Assembly (NCBI RefSeq): GCF_000612725.1
Contig: NZ_HG964455.1
Location: 385,166-449,165, forward strand
Direction: 5' to 3'
Length of the DNA stretch: 64,000 nt
DNA from: Mycolicibacterium austroafricanum
GTDB taxonomy: Bacteria > Actinomycetota > Actinomycetes > Mycobacteriales > Mycobacteriaceae
Shown here in pieces: positions 36,042 through 44,007 of the stretch (its first letter is position 1; each line of letters opens with the position of its first letter). A model generated the notes under the pieces. The model had not been told where the DNA came from. It saw nothing but the letters and a program-made list of their open reading frames with translations, and did not search any database. The position numbers and the translations under genes were made by a program.

Positions 36042-37085
36042 ATGACGACGTCCGTCGCGCGCAGCAGCCACACCACCTCACTGCACGACGGGGAGGTGGT
36101 CGAGGAGTCCGACCTGGGCTCGATCCGCCGTGTGACCGCCGACAATCTCCCGATCCTGCAGGGCCTGTCGATCAAACGGGTGCTGCTCAATCCGGGTGCG
36201 ATGCGCACACCGCACTGGCATGCCAACGCCAACGAACTCACCTACTGCGTGTCGGGCACCGCGCTGGTGTCCATGCTCGACGACTACAGCCGGTTCTCGA
36301 CGTTCATCGTGACCGCCGGGCAGATGTTCCATGCCGCCTCCGGCTCGCTGCATCACATCGAGAACATCGGCGAGGACGTCGCCGAATTCATCATCGCGTT
36401 CCGCCACGAGCGCCCGGAGGACTTCGGGCTCGGCGCGACACTGGGCGCGTTCTCCGACGCCGTGCTGGGCAACAGCTACGACCTGCCCGCCTCGGATTTC
36501 GCCCGGATCCACCGTGACACCACCGACCACAAGCTCGCCGCCCGCACCGGACCGCCGGACGTCCCGGCCGCGGCGTATTTCAATGACCCGCACAAGTTCG
36601 ACATCGAGGCGCAGGCGCCCGGACTGAACTACGTCAGCGGCAGCGCCCGCTTCGCCCGCGACCAGTTCTGGCCGGTGCTCAAAGACATGTCGATGTACTC
36701 GCTGCGGGTGTCCGAGGACGGTATGCGCGAACCCCACTGGCATCCGGTGACCGCGGAGATGGGTTATGTGCAGCACGGCGATGCGCGCATGACGGTGATG
36801 AATCCCGATGGCACGCTGGATACCTGGACGATGAGCGCGGGTGACATGTATTTCATCCCGCGTGCCTACCCGCACCACATCGAGAACATCGGCACCGACG
36901 AATGGCACTTCCTGATCTTCTTCGATCAGCCGTTCCCCGCAGACATCGGTTACCGCGCCTCGGCGAGCGCCTACTCCCGCGAAGTCCTTGCCGCCGCGTT
37001 CAACACGCACATCGACGACCTGCCCCGGTTCCCGTTCACCCCCTCCGACCCGTTGATCGTGGCCCGCACCAATCCCGCCGACTGA
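36042..37085 (+). CDS. bicupin, oxalate decarboxylase-like
   Basis: Protein of 347 residues with two germin-like cupin domains, each with a metal-binding His/His/Glu/His set. The first is HWHANANELTY with H in SGSLHHIENIG; the second is HWHPVTAEMGYV with H in YPHHIENIG. The pattern is that of Mn-dependent oxalate decarboxylases. However, the loop after the first cupin reads FRHERPEDFGLGATLG where oxalate decarboxylases carry the SENS lid with the catalytic Glu, so the chemistry may differ. AGGAG lies 7 bp upstream of ATG 36042. No signal peptide is seen. Confidence 0.85.
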   Translation: MTTSVARSSHTTSLHDGEVVEESDLGSIRRVTADNLPILQGLSIKRVLLNPGAMRTPHWHANANELTYCVSGTALVSMLDDYSRFSTFIVTAGQMFHAASGSLHHIENIGEDVAEFIIAFRHERPEDFGLGATLGAFSDAVLGNSYDLPASDFARIHRDTTDHKLAARTGPPDVPAAAYFNDPHKFDIEAQAPGLNYVSGSARFARDQFWPVLKDMSMYSLRVSEDGMREPHWHPVTAEMGYVQHGDARMTVMNPDGTLDTWTMSAGDMYFIPRAYPHHIENIGTDEWHFLIFFDQPFPADIGYRASASAYSREVLAAAFNTHIDDLPRFPFTPSDPLIVARTNPAD

Positions 37086-37168
37086 AAGTTGGGATCGGTA
37101 GCGCCGGCGGTGACGTCGACTGGTGCGGGATCGCCACCGCGGTCGCGGAGAACAGCCAGGGGACGAGC

Positions 37169-37408
37169 ATGAACAACATCCACACGCACACCAGGATCGC
37201 CGCCGGCGCCGCCCTTTCGGGCGCAATCGCGTTGGCCGGTCTCGGATTCGGGTCGGCGACCGCCGCAGCCATCGAGATGAGGAAGCCCCAACCGCCTCTG
37301 CCGTCGGCGCCGTACGACCAGCAGCAGGTGGAAACACCAGGCGGCCCTGCCGGTTTCGATCCGCAGCCCGACCCGCCGGCCCCGCGCATCATCATCGTCG
37401 GACCGTAG
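37169..37408 (+). CDS. small secreted Pro-rich protein
   Basis: Protein of 79 residues. The signal peptide is TRIAAGAALSGAIALAGLGF followed by SATAAA; the mature part is about 45 residues, Pro-rich with PSAPYDQQQVETPGGPAGF and ending RIIIVGP. AGGGGA lies 5-6 bp upstream of the ATG at 37169. The reading frame continues in from an upstream frame overlapping the bicupin gene, which I reject as spurious. Function unknown; small exported proteins of this type are common in mycobacteria. Confidence 0.6.
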   Translation: MNNIHTHTRIAAGAALSGAIALAGLGFGSATAAAIEMRKPQPPLPSAPYDQQQVETPGGPAGFDPQPDPPAPRIIIVGP

Positions 37409-37444
37409 CCAGGACCGGCGCGCTGACTCAGCCGGGGAGCCGAG

Positions 37445-38950
37445 CTACCAGTTGGACGGCGAGTAGTCCTTCAGGAAGCATCCGTGCAGATCTTCGCCGG
37501 CCTCGCCGCGCACGATCGGGTCGTACACGCGCGCAGCCCCGTCGACCAGGTCCAGCGGGGCGTGGAACCCCTCCTCGGCGAGCCGCAGCTTCGTCGGGTG
37601 CGGGCGCTCGTCGGTGATCCAGCCGGTGTCCACGGCGGTCATCAGAATGCCGTCGCGCTCCAACATCTCACCGGCGCTCGTGCGGGTCAGCATGTTCAGC
37701 GCGGCCTTGGCCATGTTGGTGTGCGGATGGCCCGGGCCCTTGTATGCGCGGCTGAACTGACCCTCCATCGCGGAGACGTTCACGACGTAGGTGCGGCGCG
37801 CAGGTGCGGCGGCCATCGCCGGGCGCAGCCGGCTCACCAGGATGAACGGCGCGGTCTGGTTGCACAGCTGCACCTCCAGCAGTTCCATCGCGTCGACTTC
37901 GTGGACCCGCTGGGTCCAGCTGTTCACCGGGGCGGTGTCGGGCAGCAGGCCGCCCGCGTCGATGGCGGTGCCCGCGGCGATCCGATCCGGGGAGGCGCTG
38001 CGGGCGGTCAGCGCCAGCTCGGCCACCTGGTGCGGAGTGGGGTTTGCGGCCAGGCTGCCGGCGAGCGCGGCCGGGTGGGCGTCGCTGACGCGGTCGAACG
38101 TCAGCACGTCCACGATCTCCGGCGGCGGCGTGCGTTCCGCCTCGACGAGCGCCGCATAGGCACCGGGCGACCGGCGCACGGTCTGCGCCGCGTTGTTGAT
38201 CAGGATGTCCAGCGGGCCCTGCGCGGCCACGGCGTCGGCGAGGGCGACCACCTGCGCCGGGTCCCGCAGGTCGATTCCGACGATCCGGAGTCGGTGCAGC
38301 CAGTCGGCGCTGTCGGGCATCGCCGCGAAACGGCGCACGGCATCGTTGGGGAAACGGGTGGTGATGGTGGTGTGGGCGCCGTCGCGCAGCAGTCGCAGGG
38401 CGATGTACATGCCGATCTTGGCGCGGCCGCCGGTGAGCAGGGCGCGCCTGCCGGTGAGGTCGGTGCGGGCGTCGCGCTTGGCCCGGTTCAGGGCAGCGCA
38501 GTCGGGGCAGAGCTGGTGGTAGAACGCGTCGACCACGGTGTACCGGTTCTTGCAGATGTAGCAGGCGCGCGGACGCAGAAGCGTGCCCGCGGTGGCGCCG
38601 ACGGTGGTGGACACCAGTGGCAGACCCTGCGTCTCGTCGTCGATGCGGCCGGGCGCACCGGTGGCGGTGGCCGCGGTGACGGCGTCGTCGGCGGCGGCCA
38701 CGGCGTCACGCTTGGCGGCGCGACGGGCCTTCCTCACCGATTTGAAGATGCCGGCCGTGGCCCGGCGGACAGCGACGGCATCGGGGTGCTCGGGAGGCAG
38801 GGCCTCGATGTCGGCCAGCACCTGCAGACAGGTGCTGAGCTTGTCCGGATCGATCGCGTTCACCCAGGAAGCGTACGGGCTCCTCCGCGCCGACCCCATC
38901 TCCGCTACCACGGGTGACGGGATCCTCGACGTTCGAATAAGTTCGGACAC
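37445..38950 (-). CDS. SDR oxidoreductase with helical and Cys4 N-terminal domain
   Basis: Protein of 501 residues. An N-terminal part of about 165 residues is largely helical and basic (KSVRKARRAAKRDAVAAADD) and ends in a CYICKN...CPDC pair of CxxC motifs suited to bind zinc. The C-terminal SDR domain follows: LTGRRALLTGGRAKIGMYIA (about 170), LDILINNAAQ, and active site VVNVSAMEGQF with YKGPGHPHTNMAKAA (Tyr/Lys spacing interrupted by HPHTN: Y-x7-N-M-A-K). GTG 38950 starts the longest version; a Met at residue 18 (MGSARRSPYAS) is an alternative. It is divergent from the MerR gene, with the operator between, so it is probably inducible. Confidence 0.85.
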   Translation of the reverse strand: MSELIRTSRIPSPVVAEMGSARRSPYASWVNAIDPDKLSTCLQVLADIEALPPEHPDAVAVRRATAGIFKSVRKARRAAKRDAVAAADDAVTAATATGAPGRIDDETQGLPLVSTTVGATAGTLLRPRACYICKNRYTVVDAFYHQLCPDCAALNRAKRDARTDLTGRRALLTGGRAKIGMYIALRLLRDGAHTTITTRFPNDAVRRFAAMPDSADWLHRLRIVGIDLRDPAQVVALADAVAAQGPLDILINNAAQTVRRSPGAYAALVEAERTPPPEIVDVLTFDRVSDAHPAALAGSLAANPTPHQVAELALTARSASPDRIAAGTAIDAGGLLPDTAPVNSWTQRVHEVDAMELLEVQLCNQTAPFILVSRLRPAMAAAPARRTYVVNVSAMEGQFSRAYKGPGHPHTNMAKAALNMLTRTSAGEMLERDGILMTAVDTGWITDERPHPTKLRLAEEGFHAPLDLVDGAARVYDPIVRGEAGEDLHGCFLKDYSPSNW

Positions 38951-38956
38951 GTTGAC

Positions 38957-38987
38957 TTGACCCTCACGTGACGTCAGGCACCACCCT
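38957..38987 (+). promoter_or_regulatory. TipAL-type MerR operator and promoter
   Basis: The -35 TTGACC (38957-38962) is followed by the near-palindrome CCTCACGTGACGTCAGG (38962-38978), 14 of 16 paired positions. It closely resembles the CCTCACGTCACGTGAGG operator I recall for Streptomyces tipA. A weak -10 (CACCCT, 38982-38987) at the long 19-bp spacing typical of MerR activators predicts a leaderless start at GTG 38995. Confidence 0.75.
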
Positions 38988-38994
38988 GACCTAT

Positions 38995-39774
38995 GTGACG
39001 CAGGAGATGCAGGTGGACGAACTCACCGTGGGCGAAGTCGCGGAGCGATTTGGCATCACAGTCCGGACGCTTCACCACTATGACGAAATCGGGTTGTTGA
39101 CCCCGAGTCGCCGTTGCGCCTCGGGCTATCGGGTTTACACACCGGCGGACCTGACGCGCCTGTCCCAGGTCATCGTTTACCGCCGGCTCGAGTTCTCTCT
39201 CGATGAGATCGCGAGCCTGCTGGACGAGGGAAATGAGGTCAGCCACCTGATTCGCCAGCGCGAACGCGTCATGTCCCGCCTCGATGAGATGAAGGACCTC
39301 GTCGCGGCAATCGATCAGGCATTGGAGAAGGCGATGACGAACACACCCATGACCGACGACGACATGCGCGAGCTGTTCGGTGACGGCTTCGACGACTACC
39401 AGGCGGAGGCCGAGCAGAAGTGGGGTGAGACCGCAGAGTGGAAGGAATCGCAGCGCCGAACCAAGTCCTACGGCAAGGACGAATGGGTCCAGATCAAGGC
39501 CGAGGGCGAAGCCGCCGAGAAGGCCTTGTCCGACGCGTTCCGCGCTGGGCTCCCGCCCGACTCCGAGGAGGCGATGAACGCCGCGGAGCAACACCGGCTC
39601 CAAGTGAATCGCTGGTTCTACGACTGCCCGCCTGCCTTTCACCGCAAGCTGGGCGACATGTACGTGAGCGACCCCAGGTATGTCGCGAGATACGACGACT
39701 CGTTCGGGCTGCCGGGGTTTGCCGCCTACTGCCGCGACGCGATCCACGCGAACGCGGACCGAGCCGGCCGGTGA
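38995..39774 (+). CDS. MerR-family activator with TipAS drug-binding domain
   Basis: Protein of 259 residues. The winged HTH at the N-terminus reads LTVGEVAERFGITVRTLHHY, then DEIGLLTPSRR and GYRVYTPADLTRLSQV. A dimerisation coiled coil (about 85-120) follows, and the C-terminal half has the TipAS pattern (KWGETAEWKESQRRTKSYGK, and AEQHRLQVNRWFYDCPPAFH, about 155-220). That fold traps thiopeptides and other ligands. GTG 38995 fits a leaderless start; ATG 39007 and GTG 38968 are alternatives. It probably activates itself and the divergent SDR gene. Confidence 0.92.
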   Translation: MTQEMQVDELTVGEVAERFGITVRTLHHYDEIGLLTPSRRCASGYRVYTPADLTRLSQVIVYRRLEFSLDEIASLLDEGNEVSHLIRQRERVMSRLDEMKDLVAAIDQALEKAMTNTPMTDDDMRELFGDGFDDYQAEAEQKWGETAEWKESQRRTKSYGKDEWVQIKAEGEAAEKALSDAFRAGLPPDSEEAMNAAEQHRLQVNRWFYDCPPAFHRKLGDMYVSDPRYVARYDDSFGLPGFAAYCRDAIHANADRAGR

Positions 39775-39820
39775 CGTGATGGCCGCGATCCGGTCGCACG
39801 CGGAGTGGCGATGCTGCGGG

Positions 39821-39864
39821 AAACAGAACAGGCCAGGGCATTTCTGCCCTGGCCTGTTCTGTTT
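39821..39864. terminator. 20-bp-arm bidirectional terminator between merR and ssrA
   Basis: AAACAGAACAGGCCAGGGCA, a TTTC loop, then its exact 20-bp complement. The hairpin sits 47 bp after the MerR stop and 4 bp beyond the 3' CCA end of ssrA on the other strand. Terminal T-rich segments (TTCTGTTT) occur in both directions, so it can end both transcripts. Confidence 0.9.
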
Positions 39865-39868
39865 CGAG

Positions 39869-40234
39869 TGGAGCTGCCGGGAATTGAACCCGGGTCCTAC
39901 GGCATTCCCTCGAGGCTTCTCCGTGCGCAGTTCGCTATGCCTCTACTCGGATCTCCTGATCACGCGAACAAGTCAGGATGACGATCCCAGTCGCTGTTTG
40001 ATGTCCCCATGGGTTCCGCGACCGAACCCGTGGGTGGGTCCCTCTAGCTGATGCCAGGGTCCGGGCCGAGGGCGCTCCCGGTCTGACAGACACGCAGTCG
40101 CTTAGGCAGCGAGTGCGTAGTCGCGCTGATTGGAATCGGCGCTTAATTGGTTGCAACGACGCTTACGGTGGTCATTTGCCTGCACCGGCACGCTTCCCTT
40201 GATTCGATGCGCGAAGTCGAAACCGTTCAGCCCC
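39869..40234 (-). ncRNA. ssrA: tmRNA
   Basis: Transfer-messenger RNA of 366 nt. The 5' end reads GGGGCTGAACGGTTTCGACT and the 3' end pairs back and ends in the TPsiC arm (GGTTCAATTCCCGG) and GCAGCTCCA, so CCA is encoded. The tag reading frame lies at 40140-40102: resume codon GCC, peptide ADSNQRDYALAA, stop TAA. The tag differs by one residue (N for H) from the ADSHQRDYALAA I recall for M. tuberculosis. With SmpB (43508-44005) it rescues stalled ribosomes and marks products for proteolysis. Confidence 0.97.
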
Positions 40235-40242
40235 TCGCACAC

Positions 40243-40290
40243 CCGCCGACTGTCGGCGGACTCTTCATACTACCGGGTTGTTCAACAACC
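40243..40290 (-). promoter_or_regulatory. ssrA promoter and 5' leader with two palindromes
   Basis: On the minus strand a -10-like TAGTAT (40272-40267) precedes ssrA by about 32 bp, so the precursor should carry a leader of about 25 nt removed by RNase P. The leader contains the perfect palindrome CCGCCGACTGTCGGCGG (40243-40259), able to form a 7-bp hairpin. Upstream of the -10 is GGTTGTTCAACAACC (40276-40290), also perfect, in the -35 region. Confidence 0.55.
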
Positions 40291-40302
40291 ACCGTGGCAG
40301 AT

Positions 40303-42609
40303 TTAGTCCGCCTGCGTCAGGTCGGGAAGAGCCGCAGGTGAGAGTTCCCGATCCGGGCAGTCGGTGGCATCACCCAGTTCGGCGATGGGGACCGGCCGCC
40401 CGAACAGGTGTCCCTGGGCCAGCCGGCCGCCGGCCCGATGCACCATCTCCGATTGTGCAGGCAATTCGATGCCCTCGGCGATCACGTCCAACCCGAGGTC
40501 ATCGCACAGCCGGATGACCGAGCGGTACAGCGACAGATCCCGTGCGGTTTCCCCGCCGACGGCCAGGCTGCGGTCCAGCTTGACGATGTGGACCGGCAGG
40601 CAGTGCACATAGGTCAGCGAGTTGAAGCCGGCGCCGAAGTCGTCGAGCGCGACCCTGACGCCGAGCTGGCCGAGGCGCCTGATCTGCGCCGCCGCCCTGT
40701 CCAGGTCGACGATCGGCTCGGTCTCGGTGATCTCCAGGACGAGTCGGTTGCGCGGGATCCGGTGCCGCGCCAGCACCTGACTCACCTGCTGCTCGAAGCC
40801 GGGGTTGCCCAGCCGGGCCGCGCCGATGTTGACGTGGATGTCGAGGTTCAGCCCCCTCCCCTGAACTTCCCGGCAGGCCAGGTCGAGTACGAGGGCGTCG
40901 AGGTCGGCGCCCAGGCCGGCCGCTTCGGTCACCGCCACGAACGTCTCCGGGGAGATGTCGGTGCCGTTCGGCGCGGTCCATCTGGCCAGTGCCTCCACGG
41001 CCACCGGTGTGCCCTCCGGCAGCCGGACCACCGGCTGGTAGACCAGCCGGAAGCCGGGCGGGGTGCCTCCGTCGGCGTTGCGCAGCATGGTCGGGAAGTC
41101 CACGGTCACCCCCGAAGACGGCTGGTAGACCACGGCGGTGTCCTTGCCCATCCGCTTGCCCGCGTACATGGAGATGTCCGCCTGCCGCAGCAGGTCGTCG
41201 GAGGTCTGAGGCATACCGTCGCGGTCGGGTCTGACCAACCCCATGCTGGCCTTGACACGCACCGAGGAGCCGTGCACCGGGAACGGGTCACGCAGCGCGA
41301 TCCGCAGACGCTCGGCCACGACCTCGAGCTGTTCGGCTTCACCGCCGATCAGGATCGCGAACTCGTCGCCGCCGATGCGGGCCAGCGTGTCCGCTTCGGT
41401 CACGCACCGCTTCAGGCGTTCCCCCACCGCGCACAGCAACTCGTCGCCGGCGGCGTGCCCGAACCGGTCGTTGACCTCCTTGAAATCGTCGAGGTCGACG
41501 AAGATCAGCACGAACCGACCGTGAGCCATCGCCTCGTCGAGGCGCCGGGCGAACAGGATCCGGTTGGGCAACCCGGTCAGTGCGTCGTGGTGCACCTGGT
41601 GAGCGAGCCCGCGCTGGGCCCAGTAGAGGCGCTGGGTCAGCAGATTCTGCGCCCGCGTCGCCAAGATCTGCCGGACCGTGACGAGCGCGACCATGGCCAC
41701 CGCCAGGGACACCACGAACGGGTCCAGCTGCCGGCCGATCAGCACGTGGAAACCGAACATCACCGCGATGCCGAGGAAGCCCAGGTAGGGCAGCACCAGC
41801 TGCGCCCAGTCGATTCCACGGCCGGCACCGCGGTCGTCCACCTCCGACGTCTCCAACATCGCGAGGGCGATGACCATCGGGCCGATGATCAAGCCGATAC
41901 CACCCCAGAGCTCGCCGCCCTCCGCACCGACGGAGCGAAAGTAGGCGACGACCCGGTCGGAGGCGGCCATCATCACCAGACCGCCGGCCAACAACAGAAA
42001 GTTCTTCCGGTAGGGACGGCCGGGTTCATAAACCATCGCCATCACCACTGCCCACGCCACCAGCAGCAGCTGGGCCACCGCGAAGGCGACGTCCACGGCC
42101 GGCACACCGGAGCGGGGCAGCGAGGCCGTCGAGTTGGTGCCGAATCCGCCCATGGCGGCCAGGATCAGGAACGCAATCCCGGCGACGACTCCGTCGAGGA
42201 TGTTCGTGACCAGGGGGTGGCGCAGCGGGCTGTCCCGCGGTGCGGTCACCCCGCCGCTGGATCGCACCAGCAGGACCACCGCACCCAGCACGAACACCGG
42301 CAGCGACAGGTAGGCCACCAGGGTCGGGGCCGACGCCGCCCCGTCACCGCCCGTCCACCAGAGAATCTGGCCGAACGCCCAGGCCACCAGGGCCGCCACA
42401 TAGAGCAGACGCCACCAACGGGCCACGCCCCCGACCCGCCGGGCAATGACGAGACCGCACACCGCCGCGGCCAGCGATGTGCTCACCTGGAGTATCACCT
42501 CGCCGCGACGCGCCACCTCGTCGCCCCACAGCGCCATCGCGTTGACCACGGCCAGAAACGGGACACCGGCAGCGACGAGGAGACGGACCCGCGTGCGTTG
42601 GGCTGCCAC
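40303..42609 (-). CDS. membrane GGDEF-EAL cyclic-di-GMP enzyme
   Basis: Protein of 768 residues starting at GTG 42609 with AAGGAGG 3 bp upstream. About nine hydrophobic segments lie in the first 300 residues and form a sensory membrane domain. The GGDEF domain (about 340-500) has an intact RIGGDEFAIL, but the inhibitory RxxD is TEAD (Arg replaced). The EAL domain (about 515-755) has EALARW, LEITETE, ALDDFGAGF, VKLDRS and AEGIEL, so catalytic residues are kept. Both synthesis and breakdown of c-di-GMP are possible. It is 68 bp upstream of ssrA on the same strand and 56 bp from the EamA gene. Confidence 0.9.
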   Translation of the reverse strand: MAAQRTRVRLLVAAGVPFLAVVNAMALWGDEVARRGEVILQVSTSLAAAVCGLVIARRVGGVARWWRLLYVAALVAWAFGQILWWTGGDGAASAPTLVAYLSLPVFVLGAVVLLVRSSGGVTAPRDSPLRHPLVTNILDGVVAGIAFLILAAMGGFGTNSTASLPRSGVPAVDVAFAVAQLLLVAWAVVMAMVYEPGRPYRKNFLLLAGGLVMMAASDRVVAYFRSVGAEGGELWGGIGLIIGPMVIALAMLETSEVDDRGAGRGIDWAQLVLPYLGFLGIAVMFGFHVLIGRQLDPFVVSLAVAMVALVTVRQILATRAQNLLTQRLYWAQRGLAHQVHHDALTGLPNRILFARRLDEAMAHGRFVLIFVDLDDFKEVNDRFGHAAGDELLCAVGERLKRCVTEADTLARIGGDEFAILIGGEAEQLEVVAERLRIALRDPFPVHGSSVRVKASMGLVRPDRDGMPQTSDDLLRQADISMYAGKRMGKDTAVVYQPSSGVTVDFPTMLRNADGGTPPGFRLVYQPVVRLPEGTPVAVEALARWTAPNGTDISPETFVAVTEAAGLGADLDALVLDLACREVQGRGLNLDIHVNIGAARLGNPGFEQQVSQVLARHRIPRNRLVLEITETEPIVDLDRAAAQIRRLGQLGVRVALDDFGAGFNSLTYVHCLPVHIVKLDRSLAVGGETARDLSLYRSVIRLCDDLGLDVIAEGIELPAQSEMVHRAGGRLAQGHLFGRPVPIAELGDATDCPDRELSPAALPDLTQAD

Positions 42610-42665
42610 GCGCCTCCTTCCCCTGCGCCGACCCCTGCGGGTCCGACACTCAGGGACGACGGTAG

Positions 42666-43511
42666 CTAATTGGCCGCGATCATCACGACGGAACCGAGAG
42701 CCAGCACCATGCCCAGCGCCTGCCAGCGTGTCACCCGCTCGCGCAACACCACGATCGCCAGCACCACGGTGGCCGCCGGGTACAACGCGATCAACACTCC
42801 TGCCAGCGACAGCATCGAGGACTGCAACGCCAGCAACGTCGCGACGTTCGCGACGGTGTCCAACACCCCGGCGAGCACCGCCAGCCGGAGCGGCACACCC
42901 CGCTCGAACACCAGGTTCGCCGTCACCAGCGCGGCGAACAGCACAACGGCAGCGGCCACCAGCCTGCCGAGCACCAGCGGCCACAGCTTCGCCTCCGGCG
43001 GAACCTGGTGGAGGATCACGAAGTTCATCCCGAACGCCACGCCTGAGCCGACCGTCAGCCACGCCACCTTCGCGGTGAACCGGTGCGGTCTGGAGTCCTC
43101 GTCGGTGGCTCCCCGGCTGACCAGCACCACTGCCACGAGTGCGAGCACCACGCCAACCCCGGCGAGGACGCTGGGCCTCTCCCCGAGCGCGACGCCGGCC
43201 AGGACGGGGATCCCGGCGACGAGCACCGCCGTCAACGGGGAGACGACCGAGATCGGACCCGAGCCCAGCGCCGCGTAGAACCACCACACACCGAAGGCCT
43301 GGACCAGACCCGCCAGCGCCCCCCACGCCACGGCAGCGGTGCTGAGCTGTCCGCCCATCGGGATGGCGGCGAGCACGAGCAGGACCAACGCCACCGGATA
43401 CGAGACGACGACCACCCGCAGGGCGGCGACCCGGCGCGACGCGATACCGCCCACGAAATCGCTGACGCCGTAGCCGAGGGCCGCGATCAGGGCGCTGAGG
43501 ACGGCGGTCAG
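42666..43511 (-). CDS. EamA/DMT family transporter, probable non-standard start
   Basis: Drug/metabolite transporter with about ten hydrophobic segments. The family N-terminus (ALIAALGYGVSDFVGGIASRR) lies upstream of the first ATG/GTG/TTG in frame (GTG 43454). Full similarity is reached only by starting at CTG 43511 (281 residues), which overlaps the smpB stop as CTGA. Starting at GTG 43454 (262 residues) would remove half of helix 1. Two EamA repeats are seen; the first ends near VVLVSRGATDEDSRPH and the second has VLDTVANVATLLALQSSML and LYPAATVVLAIVVLRERVTR. Substrate unknown. Confidence 0.85.
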   Translation of the reverse strand: MTAVLSALIAALGYGVSDFVGGIASRRVAALRVVVVSYPVALVLLVLAAIPMGGQLSTAAVAWGALAGLVQAFGVWWFYAALGSGPISVVSPLTAVLVAGIPVLAGVALGERPSVLAGVGVVLALVAVVLVSRGATDEDSRPHRFTAKVAWLTVGSGVAFGMNFVILHQVPPEAKLWPLVLGRLVAAAVVLFAALVTANLVFERGVPLRLAVLAGVLDTVANVATLLALQSSMLSLAGVLIALYPAATVVLAIVVLRERVTRWQALGMVLALGSVVMIAAN

Positions 43512-44005
43512 GAGGTCATGCCCTTGACGCGACGCCCCAGTTCGCGGGTGACCTCGCGTTGCGCGTCCCGGCGCGCCATGTCCTGGCGTTTGTCGTGGGC
43601 CTGCTTACCACGCGCCAGCGCCAGCTCGACCTTGACCTTGCCGCCGGTGAAATACAGCGACAACGGGACCAGCGTGAGGTTGCCGTCGCGAATCTTGCCG
43701 ACCAGGTTGTCGATCTCTCTGCGGTGCATCAGCAGCTTGCGGTTGCGCCGCGGCGCGTGGTTGGTCCAGGTGCCGTGGTGATATTCCGGGATGTGCAGGT
43801 TACGCAACCAGATCTCGCCGTCGTCGACGGTGGCGAACGCATCGGCCAGCGAGGCCTGCCCCTCGCGCAGACTCTTGACCTCGGTGCCCATCAACGCGAT
43901 CCCGGCCTCATAGGTGTCCAGGATTGAATAGTTGTGCCGTGCTTTGCGATTGGTCGCAACAACCTGGTTGTTGCTGTCCTTGACCGCCTTCGGTTTCTTG
44001 GCCAC
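43508..44005 (-). CDS. smpB: SsrA-binding protein
   Basis: tmRNA-binding protein of 165 residues that mimics the codon-anticodon half of a tRNA during trans-translation. Marks: NRKARHNYSILDTYEAGI (about 20-37), LMGTEVKSLREGQASL, IPEYHHGTWTNHAPRRNRKL, LTLVPLSLYFTGGKVKVELA, and the basic C-terminal tail (KRQDMARRDAQREVTRELGR). It starts at GTG 44005, 2 bp after the ftsX stop; a longer in-frame reading through ftsX is spurious. Homologue of Rv3100c; operon prfB to smpB is conserved in mycobacteria. Confidence 0.96.
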   Translation of the reverse strand: MAKKPKAVKDSNNQVVATNRKARHNYSILDTYEAGIALMGTEVKSLREGQASLADAFATVDDGEIWLRNLHIPEYHHGTWTNHAPRRNRKLLMHRREIDNLVGKIRDGNLTLVPLSLYFTGGKVKVELALARGKQAHDKRQDMARRDAQREVTRELGRRVKGMTS

Positions 44006-44007
44006 CG

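Noticed and set aside
40408..42669. 753-codon plus-strand frame opposite the GGDEF-EAL gene
   Set aside because: The minus strand has intact GGDEF and EAL motifs with membrane helices; the plus frame is low complexity and basic.
40303..43326. 1,007-codon version of the GGDEF-EAL gene
   Set aside because: The upstream part overlaps the EamA gene in another frame. GTG 42609 follows a strong AAGGAGG.
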